Made by a program: the position numbers and the translations under genes | In this document: one piece after another, positions 5,181 to 11,045 of the stretch | Layout of the letters: every line of letters begins with the position of its first letter | Position numbering within the stretch: the stretch's first letter is position 1 | Source: Treponema sp. | GTDB lineage: Bacteria; Spirochaetota; Spirochaetia; Treponematales; Breznakiellaceae | Direction of reading: 5' to 3' | Assembly: GCA_031283505.1 (NCBI GenBank) | Contig: JAITBO010000059.1 | Coordinates: 1-11,045, forward strand | DNA: 11,045 nt | The notes under the pieces: model-generated | What the model was told of the DNA's origin: nothing | Databases searched by the model: none | Seen by the model: only the letters and a program-made list of their open reading frames with translations

Positions 5181-7808
5181 ATGAAAGGGGCGTTTTTTTC
5201 CCGTTTTTTCCGTGATTCTCCTGTTGCCGTGGTCCTCTTTTCCCGGTCAGGAGCTTTCCTTACGGCGAACCGCCGGGGAGAAGCCCTTCTCTCATCTTTG
5301 CCGGGAGAATCCCGGGACGGCGTTTCTTCCGGCGTTCATCTTATGGAACGGGCCTTCCGGAATTCCGGGGATTACGGAAGGCTCGTTTCCGGGGAGACAA
5401 GAGAGGCGGCCTTTCCCCTGGCGATTCAAGTCCCCAACGGGCTGGTCCGCTGGTTCAAGATTGACGCATGGACTGTTGACGAACCGGAACCGCCTGAGCC
5501 CGCTGCGGAGGAAGACGATCCCCGGTTTGTTCTCATCATTCGGGATAAAACCCGTGAGCGGCAGGAAGAAACCCGGCTCCAGGAAGTCCGGCGGAGCGCG
5601 GAGCAGGCCATGGAGGCCAAGAGCCAGTTTCTGGCCAACATGAGCCATGAGATACGCACTCCCATTCAGACCATCATAGGCATGACCGAATTGCTCCAGG
5701 ACACAAAATTGGACCGGGAGCAGGCTGAATATTCCCGGCAGGTTAAATTTTCCGCCGATATTCTCCTTTCCCTTATCAACGACATTCTGGATTATTCAAA
5801 GATCGAAGCCGGGAAGATGAACCTTGAGCATATTGATTTCGATTTGGAACAGACTATTGAACAGGCTGTGGAGATGATTTCCCTGGAGGCCCACAAAAAG
5901 GGCCTGGAAATAGCCCTGGATATACCTCCTGATACGGCGATCTTCATCAAGGGGGATCCAAGCAAATACCGGCAGATCGTGATCAATCTGGTTAAGAACG
6001 CGGTGAAGTTTACCGGAGAAGGGGGGATCACCATCGCCGCCGCTCTTACCGGCTGGAAAGGGAAGGAAGCGATACGGGTATCCGTAGAGGATACGGGTAT
6101 AGGGATCCCCGAGGAGATACGGGACCGGCTGTTCACCACTTTTTTTCAGGGAGATCCCTCCAATACCCGGCAGTTCGGCGGTACGGGCCTGGGGCTTGCC
6201 ATTTCCCGGAACCTGGTGGATCTTATGCACGGTACAATAGGTATGCTGCCCAACGAAGGCGGCGGTTCTATTTTCCGGTTTACTATCCCCATAGAGCGGT
6301 CCGGCGTGGTTTCCGAAGCCGTGCCCGCGATTTCCCGGCGGCGGGATCTGCGCATCCTGGTGGTGGATGACCGGCCCGAATCCCGGCGTATCCTGGTATC
6401 CTACCTTCAGGACATAGGCTGCTTTGAAGTGGATGTGGCGGTCTCCGGCGAGGAAGCCCTGGCAACCATGCGGGCCGCCGCCACCTGGAAGCGGCCTTTC
6501 GATCTCTGTTTTCTGGACATGATCATGCCCCAGATGGACGGATGGCGTCTTGCTGCCGAGATAAAAGGCGACGAAGAAATCAACGGCGCCCGGCTCATCC
6601 TGATGGTTCCCCACGGTCTCTTGGGTGCTGACGCCAAGATGACCCTCCTCAAATGGTTCAAAGCCTATATTAACAAGCCCATTAAGCGCAAGGATCTGAT
6701 CCGTACCATAGATGAAGCCTTGGCCGATTCCACCGAAGAACCGGAAGCCGTTGAGGAACTGGAAGCTGTTGAAGAGCCGGAAGCGGATTCATCCGGCGTC
6801 TTCGTATCTGCCGGAGAAAAGTCCCTTATCCTGGTGGTGGAGGATCATCCGGTTAATCAGAAGCTCTTCGCCCTCATCCTGGCAAAGCTAGGGTACCCGG
6901 TCGTCCTTGCGGACGATGGTCTTGAAGCCCTGGAAAAAACCGCCGCTTATCCCGTGTCCCTTATCTTTATGGACATCCAGATGCCCAGGATGAACGGCTA
7001 CGCAGCCGCAAACCGGCTACGTCACCAGGGTTTTAGAAAACCGATAATCGCCGTCACTGCCAGCGCGCTTTCGGGTGAGCGGGAACGGTGTATGAGCGTG
7101 GGTTTTGACGATGTTCTTATCAAACCCTTTAAACGGCCAGATATAGAAAAGATGCTCCGGATATGGCTCTCCGGAAAAACCCATTCGGCATTTAGGTTTT
7201 TTGAAGCGCCTTTCCGGATGGAGGTTCCCCCCAGAGCGGTCTTTCTCCCCGGACTTGCTGCGACGGAGGCTTCTGCCCCGCTCCCGGATGACTCTCCCCG
7301 CCCTGAAGGGCAGGGTATCGCCGTTCTGCAAAGTATGGATTTTATGCGGGTCCAGACCCCAAACAAACAAAACTATACTGAGCCCAAACGCCCTAAAGCT
7401 CCCCCGCCGAAAGGCGGGCTCTTGGGTATGGACCCGCTTGCGAATCAAATCTTTAGTTGGGCAGAGGTAAAAGAGACCTTTATGGACAACGAGGAAATGA
7501 TCCGTTCTCTCCTTGTACGATTTATCGACAGGACGCGGGAGCAAATCATCTCTGATATACCTCGTAGCATGGAAGCCGCAGACTGGGAAACGGCCCGGCG
7601 GGAGGCCCACACCATCAAAGGAAGCGCCTTGACCTTGGCCGCCCATGAATTGGGGCAGACCGCCGCCCGGCTGGAATTGGCCTTTAAGAACATTGATACG
7701 GCTGAGATGAACGCAACCCACCCTCTTTTGGCGGATGCTTTTGTCCGCTTTGAAGCGGAGGCTAGACGTTGCCTGAACGAAACTGCCGGACAGGGAAAGG
7801 GGGTCTGA
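5181..7808 (+). CDS. Hybrid sensor histidine kinase (HisKA-HATPase-REC-REC-HPt)
   Basis: This 875-residue phosphorelay kinase has no transmembrane segment, so it probably senses a cytoplasmic signal. Residues about 5-125 look like a PAS-type sensor, then a coiled coil. The HisKA box is [12 protein letters not shown] with H156. The ATPase domain shows N269/N273, DTGIG (304-308) and GGTGLGLA (333-340). Receiver 1 (about 389-515) has D396/D397, D446 and K499, but Val476 stands where Thr/Ser is usual. Receiver 2 (about 548-664) has E554/D555, D598, T626 and K648. The HPt domain has H810 in EAHTIKGSA. An acidic repeat linker ([11 protein letters not shown], 519-535) joins the receivers, and a low-complexity linker (about 665-757) precedes the HPt. 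ATG 5181, 4 bases after the previous stop, was chosen over ATG 5130, which would overlap that gene; the ribosome binding site is weak (AGGGCG near 5162-5167), so coupling is likely. Confidence 0.92.
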   Translation: MKGAFFSRFFRDSPVAVVLFSRSGAFLTANRRGEALLSSLPGESRDGVSSGVHLMERAFRNSGDYGRLVSGETREAAFPLAIQVPNGLVRWFKIDAWTVDEPEPPEPAAEEDDPRFVLIIRDKTRERQEETRLQEVRRSAEQAMEAKSQFLANMSHEIRTPIQTIIGMTELLQDTKLDREQAEYSRQVKFSADILLSLINDILDYSKIEAGKMNLEHIDFDLEQTIEQAVEMISLEAHKKGLEIALDIPPDTAIFIKGDPSKYRQIVINLVKNAVKFTGEGGITIAAALTGWKGKEAIRVSVEDTGIGIPEEIRDRLFTTFFQGDPSNTRQFGGTGLGLAISRNLVDLMHGTIGMLPNEGGGSIFRFTIPIERSGVVSEAVPAISRRRDLRILVVDDRPESRRILVSYLQDIGCFEVDVAVSGEEALATMRAAATWKRPFDLCFLDMIMPQMDGWRLAAEIKGDEEINGARLILMVPHGLLGADAKMTLLKWFKAYINKPIKRKDLIRTIDEALADSTEEPEAVEELEAVEEPEADSSGVFVSAGEKSLILVVEDHPVNQKLFALILAKLGYPVVLADDGLEALEKTAAYPVSLIFMDIQMPRMNGYAAANRLRHQGFRKPIIAVTASALSGERERCMSVGFDDVLIKPFKRPDIEKMLRIWLSGKTHSAFRFFEAPFRMEVPPRAVFLPGLAATEASAPLPDDSPRPEGQGIAVLQSMDFMRVQTPNKQNYTEPKRPKAPPPKGGLLGMDPLANQIFSWAEVKETFMDNEEMIRSLLVRFIDRTREQIISDIPRSMEAADWETARREAHTIKGSALTLAAHELGQTAARLELAFKNIDTAEMNATHPLLADAFVRFEAEARRCLNETAGQGKGV
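7403..7447 (+). repeat. Repeat embedded in frame in the kinase linker
   Basis: CCCGCC (7403-7408) and GGCGGG (7413-7418) form a perfect stem with a GAAA tetraloop. After it comes a 22-base segment (7426-7447) that matches the minus strand of 3379-3400 at 21 of 22 positions. It encodes [16 protein letters not shown], just ahead of the HPt domain and outside every conserved domain. The open frame is maintained, so the insertion, if it is one, was tolerated by the protein. Confidence 0.6.
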
Positions 7809-7811
7809 TCC

Positions 7812-8669
7812 TTGAGATATTCTTCTCTTCATGTACACACCGTCTTCTGCGACGGGGAGGACGAAATTGAAACCTATTGCCGCGCCGCCTGGGAAGGAGG
7901 GTTCGCGTCCCTGGGGTTCAGCGCCCATGCGCCGGTATACGCCAGGACCGGTATTTCCACAGACTGGCATCTGGGGGAGGATCGTCTGGCTCTATACCTG
8001 GAGGCGGTCCGGAACGCGGCCCTGCGCTGGGCCGGGAAGATACCCGTATACCTCGGCCTGGAAGTGGACTACATTCAGGGCCGCATGGGGCCCTCCGACC
8101 CGGACTACCGGGACATGGGCCTGGACTACATCATAGGATCGGTCCACTACGTGTTCCCCCCCGGAGGAGGGGAGCCTTTTACCGTGGACGGCCCCTGGGA
8201 AGACTTTGACCGTGACGTTCGTTCTCATTTTAACGGGGACGGTGAAGCCCTTATGGAAGCCTATTGGGACGCCCTGGAACAGATGATCCGGGCAGGAGGG
8301 TTCGACATCCTGGGGCACATGGACCTGGTGAAGAAGAACAACCAGCGGGAAGAGTGGTTTTCCCTTAGCGGTGGGCGCTTTTTCGGAAGGGCCCGTTCCC
8401 TTGCGCCTCTTATCGCCCGGTCCGGGATTGTGGTGGAGGTCAACACCGGGGGCCTTAACCGGGGCAAAACAAAAGACACCTACCCCTCCCGGGAAATTCT
8501 GGCTTTTCTCCGGGAACACCATGTACCGGTCACCGTCACTGCCGACGCCCACCGGGTTTCGGACCTGGGCGGTCACTACGACGACGCCCGGCGTACCTTG
8601 CTGGAGATGGGTTACACCCACACGATGCTTTTTGAAGGAAAGGGGAAATGGGTGGCGGAGAGGCTCTAA
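7812..8669 (+). CDS. PHP-family histidinol-phosphatase-like protein (HisJ/HisK type)
   Basis: This 285-residue PHP-domain metal-dependent phosphatase resembles the HisJ/HisK family. Members hydrolyse L-histidinol phosphate to histidinol, the penultimate step of histidine synthesis. The metal ligands are all visible: H7 and H9 in LHVHT, D14, H39 in SAHAP, E84 in GLEVDY, H112 in GSVHYV, H169 in LGHMD, and D245 and H247 in TADAHR. Length is typical. It starts with TTG at 7812, 3 bases after the kinase stop, with an AAAGGGGG ribosome binding site at about 7797-7804. No other histidine-pathway gene is present, so the role could be biosynthetic or dephosphorylation of a related phosphomonoester. 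It shares the operon with the phosphorelay, but no mechanistic link can be shown. The fold and metal site are secure; the substrate is family inference. Confidence 0.88.
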   Translation: MRYSSLHVHTVFCDGEDEIETYCRAAWEGGFASLGFSAHAPVYARTGISTDWHLGEDRLALYLEAVRNAALRWAGKIPVYLGLEVDYIQGRMGPSDPDYRDMGLDYIIGSVHYVFPPGGGEPFTVDGPWEDFDRDVRSHFNGDGEALMEAYWDALEQMIRAGGFDILGHMDLVKKNNQREEWFSLSGGRFFGRARSLAPLIARSGIVVEVNTGGLNRGKTKDTYPSREILAFLREHHVPVTVTADAHRVSDLGGHYDDARRTLLEMGYTHTMLFEGKGKWVAERL

Positions 8670-8670
8670 T

Positions 8671-9027
8671 TTAGCGGTTCCGGCGTTCTTCGGCGTTTTT
8701 ACATTCTATACACATAAGAGCATAGGGAATCGCTTCCAGGCGGTCCTGGGGTATGCGCTTGCCGCATTTGACGCAGAGGCCGTATTTCCCCTGTTGAATC
8801 CTCGTCAAGGCGGAATTTATCAATTTGAGCCGTTTTAGTTCCTGAACTCCCAAGGCTTCAATCATCTTACGGTCTATATCATCCGAGGCAATATCCGCCA
8901 GATCTTTGGGGTCCATCCCCTCAACAATTCTCTTAAAATCTTCGCTGCTGGTAACCAAATTGGCAATGATTTCCGCTTTAAGATCGCTTAGAGATTTCCC
9001 TATTTTTGCGATAAAATCCTGATCCAT
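8671..9027 (-). CDS. DksA/TraR-family zinc-finger protein
   Basis: This 118-residue protein has an N-terminal helical, probably coiled-coil region (about 1-80) and a C-terminal four-cysteine zinc finger, C85-x2-C88 and C106-x2-C109 (LCVKCGKRIPQDRLEAIPYA, then LMCIECK). This is the DksA/TraR plan: DksA binds the RNA polymerase secondary channel and works with ppGpp. DPKDLA (39-44) fits the DxxDxA pattern of the DksA coiled-coil tip, so polymerase regulation is plausible. It is shorter than E. coli DksA (151 residues). Two ATGs are adjacent (9030 and 9027); AGGGAG is 3 bases from the first and 6 from the second, so 9027 was chosen, with a GTG at 9051 less likely. It converges on the phosphatase gene with one base between their stops. 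Confidence 0.85.
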   Translation of the reverse strand: MDQDFIAKIGKSLSDLKAEIIANLVTSSEDFKRIVEGMDPKDLADIASDDIDRKMIEALGVQELKRLKLINSALTRIQQGKYGLCVKCGKRIPQDRLEAIPYALMCIECKNAEERRNR

Positions 9028-9076
9028 CATAAACTCCCTAACAGACCTCACGTAAATTTTATACGAAGGCTATTAC

Positions 9077-9105
9077 ATTATATTAAAAATGTATTATTCT
9101 GTAAT
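9077..9105 (-). promoter_or_regulatory. Promoter of the DksA/TraR-family gene, with a dyad
   Basis: On the minus strand ATTACA (9105-9100, 4/6) and a perfect TATAAT (9082-9077) are 17 bases apart. Transcription would start near 9070, giving a leader of about 43 bases before the ATG. TACATT (9075-9080) and AATGTA (9088-9093) form an inverted repeat that overlaps the -10 box and could be an operator. ATTACA (9073-9078) and TGTAAT (9100-9105) form a second, wider inverted pair. Confidence 0.55.
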
Positions 9106-9185
9106 CCGGGTAGACTGACGTAAGATAAAGATTTTGTCAAGAAGGCAAGACGGAAAATGCCCGAATTTTTTAGCGGAGGAAGCCG

Positions 9186-10844
9186 ATGCTTACCCTTTTT
9201 CATAATGTTACGGTATACCGGGAACGGGAAAAGTTTGATCAAGCCGCCCTGATTGAAGGGGATGTCATACGAGGAACAGGAACCGATGCGGAGATGACCG
9301 CCCTGGCCGCTTCCCTGGGCAAGGTGGAAAAGATCGACGGACGGGGAGGACTTCTCCTGCCGGGCTTCCACGATTCACACCTTCACCTCAGGCATTTTGG
9401 CTCTGCGGTACACGACATTGATGTCCGGAAGGTTTCTTCTATAGATGAATTGGTGGAAAAGGGGAGGGCGGACCTGGAACGTATTGCCGCCGAACCGGGT
9501 GTGGTGGTCCATGGCGGCGGGTGGAACCAGGAAGATTTTCTGGACAAGGCCGGGGAAGCCCCTTCCGGCAAGTATCCTACCCGGTTCGATCTGGATCGCA
9601 TAACGACGGATCGCGCCCTTATTCTGGAGCGGATCTGCGGGCATACGCTTTGCTGCAATACCAAGGCCCTGGAAATGGCCGAAGCTGCGGGATTGGGGGA
9701 ACTCCTTGCGGGAGACAATGCGCTACGGGATGGTGCGGGCAAACCCCTGGGAGTCTTCTTTGAAAAAGCCGCCATCGCCTTGTCTCAAACCCTGGTTTCT
9801 CCCCTTACCGATGCCCAGGCCCGTTCCCAGGTCGAATACGGGATACGCTGCGCCCTCGCGTTTGGCATTACCTCTATTGATACTAACGACGTGTTTGACG
9901 ATAACTGGGAACAGATTACCGGAGCGTACCGGAGCCTTTTGAAAGAAGGAAAACACCGCATCCGGGTGGGTTTGCAGTGTTACCTTACCCGTAAGCCCAT
10001 TTTGGATGAATTTTGCCGCCGCCGCTGGCTTACCGGGGAGACCCTGGGACATCCCCTTTTGAAAATGGGCGCGTTAAAGCTCTTTGCCGACGGAACCTTG
10101 GGTTCCCGGACAGCCTGGCTGGAAAGCCCCTATACCGATGATCCCGGTAACCGGGGCTTGCAGGCCATGGACGGGCCGGCAATGGAAGCGGCGGTCAAAG
10201 ACGGGGACGACCGGGGTTTCCAGGTCATAGCCCACGCCATAGGGGACGCCGCCGCCGATCAGGTTCTCCGTTCTCTTGAGGCCGTCACATCCCGGGGGCA
10301 TAACCCCCGCCGCCACGGTATAGTCCACTGCGAAGTCATGAACGAGGACCTCCTTGACCGCATGGCCCGGAACGGCGTTACCGCTTTTGTACAGCCGGCG
10401 TTTCTGACCCACGACATTTTCTTCGCGGAAAGCAGGCTGGGCCGGGAACGAGCCCGGTGCTTCCTGCCCTGCGCCTCCCTGATCCTGCGGGGCATACCCA
10501 CCGGCTTTGGTACCGACTGCCCGGTGGAGTCCCTGGACCCCTTGCAGGGTATAGCGTGGGCCGTTTTACGACGGCCCATGGTTCTTGAAAGGGACGCCGG
10601 TTCCCTGTCCGCGGAGGGCTTCTTCCCCGAAGAGCGGGTGGATATTTATACCGCTGTGGACGCCTATACCCTGGGCAGCGCCCGGATCACCGGGGAAGAG
10701 GGTCGTAAAGGCAGGATACAGCCCGGTTATCTGGCCGACCTCGTCCTCCTGGACCGGAACATCTTCGCCGTTCCCGCCGATGAGATCCCTCAGGCGAAGG
10801 TTATGCTCACGATGGTGGGAGGAGAGATCGCCTTTTCCTGTTAG
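9186..10844 (+). CDS. YtcJ-like metal-dependent amidohydrolase
   Basis: This 552-residue protein of the amidohydrolase-3 / YtcJ-like group is a TIM-barrel hydrolase flanked by a beta sandwich built from both ends. Members act on amide, amine or ester bonds; the substrate is unknown. Visible features are HDSHLHL with metal ligands H65 and H67, LKLFADGTLGSRTAWL around K298 and D302, VIAHAIGDAA (H350), HGIVHCEVMN (H381), and GFGTDCPVES (D444). The C-terminal GYLADLVLLD closes the small domain, as is usual in the superfamily. Length is normal, there is no signal peptide, and it is probably cytoplasmic. A strong GGAGG (9175-9179) lies 6 bases before the ATG. It is divergent from the DksA/TraR gene across a 158-base gap and appears to be transcribed alone. 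No clear sigma-70 pair was found for it. Confidence 0.88.
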   Translation: MLTLFHNVTVYREREKFDQAALIEGDVIRGTGTDAEMTALAASLGKVEKIDGRGGLLLPGFHDSHLHLRHFGSAVHDIDVRKVSSIDELVEKGRADLERIAAEPGVVVHGGGWNQEDFLDKAGEAPSGKYPTRFDLDRITTDRALILERICGHTLCCNTKALEMAEAAGLGELLAGDNALRDGAGKPLGVFFEKAAIALSQTLVSPLTDAQARSQVEYGIRCALAFGITSIDTNDVFDDNWEQITGAYRSLLKEGKHRIRVGLQCYLTRKPILDEFCRRRWLTGETLGHPLLKMGALKLFADGTLGSRTAWLESPYTDDPGNRGLQAMDGPAMEAAVKDGDDRGFQVIAHAIGDAAADQVLRSLEAVTSRGHNPRRHGIVHCEVMNEDLLDRMARNGVTAFVQPAFLTHDIFFAESRLGRERARCFLPCASLILRGIPTGFGTDCPVESLDPLQGIAWAVLRRPMVLERDAGSLSAEGFFPEERVDIYTAVDAYTLGSARITGEEGRKGRIQPGYLADLVLLDRNIFAVPADEIPQAKVMLTMVGGEIAFSC

Positions 10845-10858
10845 AAGGTGGTTTTTTT
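10831..10858 (+). terminator. Weak terminator candidate at the end of the amidohydrolase gene
   Basis: CCTT (10831-10834) can pair with AAGG (10845-10848) across the stop codon, and a run of seven T follows at 10852-10858. The stem is short, so the T tract is the main signal. The stronger hairpin at 10871-10905 lies just beyond it. Confidence 0.25.
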
Positions 10859-10870
10859 GTGCTAATTAGA

Positions 10871-10905
10871 GTCTGTCCACAAAGTCGGTTACTTTGTGGA
10901 CAGAC
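10871..10905. repeat. Perfect 15-bp inverted repeat, possible terminator or element end
   Basis: GTCTGTCCACAAAGT (10871-10885) and ACTTTGTGGACAGAC (10891-10905) are perfect complements around the loop CGGTT. No T run follows on the plus strand, so it is not a classical intrinsic terminator. With flanking bases, the left end (GAGTCTGTCC from 10869) resembles GAGCCTGTTCC at 3717, at 12 of 17 positions over the compared stretch, which hints at the same class of repeat end. It separates the amidohydrolase gene from the tandem repeats. Confidence 0.65.
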
Positions 10906-10921
10906 ACTGCCTAATATGCCC

Positions 10922-11045
10922 GCTCCAAGCCTCCGCAAGGTGCTGCGATAGGGCTTCGCAGGGTGCCGCGATAAGCCTTCGCAGGCGGCTGCGATAGGGC
11001 TTCGCAGGGTGCTGCGCAAGCCTATCGCAGGGGCCGCGCTAGGCT
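10922..11045. repeat. 23-bp tandem repeat array, truncated by the window edge
   Basis: Units of 23 bases start at 10942, 10965, 10988 and 11011, with a degenerate 20-base unit before them (10922-10941) and a partial one at 11034. Units 10942-10964 and 10988-11010 are identical (GCTGCGATAGGGCTTCGCAG, then GGT); the other two are variants. Each holds an imperfect dyad, TGCGA...TCGCA, and the unit at 11011 has its centre in roughly the opposite orientation (AAGCCTATCGCA). No unique spacers lie between units, so it is not a CRISPR array. The minus-strand open frame through it is not a believable gene. The array may continue to the right. Confidence 0.8.

Noticed and set aside
7017..7970. 317-codon minus-strand open frame
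   Set aside because: It runs antisense across the end of the kinase and the start of the phosphatase, both of which have strong domain evidence on the plus strand.
10922..11045. CRISPR-like array
   Set aside because: The 23-base units are directly adjacent, with no unique spacers and no cas gene in view, so this is a tandem repeat.

Overview
The window reads as chromosomal DNA from a spirochaete, most like the termite-gut treponemes (Treponema primitia / azotonutricium group). That placement is an inference from GC-rich coding sequence, AT-rich repeat-laden gaps, the gene types and the protein style; no marker gene here proves it. Seven protein-coding genes can be supported. One of them, a large outer-membrane receptor on the minus strand, has no stop codon inside the window and runs off its left edge.

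Layout. (1) 1-1942, minus strand: an 84-residue two-helix membrane protein, translationally coupled by an ATGA overlap to a TonB-dependent receptor, whose first 563 residues are visible. (2) 2015-2872, plus strand: a Cof-type HAD phosphatase, divergent from the receptor pair across a 72-base gap. (3) 2873-3910: about 1 kb without a convincing gene. It is AT-rich and packed with palindromes, dispersed repeat fragments, promoter-like sites and a terminator-like leader hairpin. (4) 3911-8669, plus strand: a tightly packed signalling operon (gaps of 4 and 3 bases). It encodes a REC - STAS-like - REC regulator, a hybrid histidine kinase (HisKA-HATPase-REC-REC-HPt), and a HisJ/HisK-type PHP phosphatase. 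(5) 8671-9027, minus strand: a DksA/TraR-type zinc-finger protein, convergent with the phosphatase gene and one base away from it. (6) 9186-10844, plus strand: a YtcJ-like amidohydrolase. (7) 10845-11045: a perfect 15-bp hairpin, then a 23-bp tandem repeat array that continues past the right edge.

How the genes work together. The regulator and kinase together supply one HisKA histidine, four receiver domains and one HPt histidine, which is enough for a branched multistep phosphorelay. The middle domain of the regulator looks like a STAS fold, which suggests a link to partner-switching control. The regulator-kinase operon appears to start from a promoter near 3638-3666. It would therefore carry a long 5' leader containing a 117-base palindrome and a terminator-like hairpin.

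The least expected signal is the repeat content. A 22-base segment in the non-coding region (3379-3400, minus orientation) recurs with one mismatch inside the kinase gene (7426-7447), read in the same frame. This suggests a mobile or palindromic repeat that has become part of the protein's linker. A palindrome core that is present at 3692-3808 but absent from a related copy at 2942-2980 looks like one repeat inserted into another.
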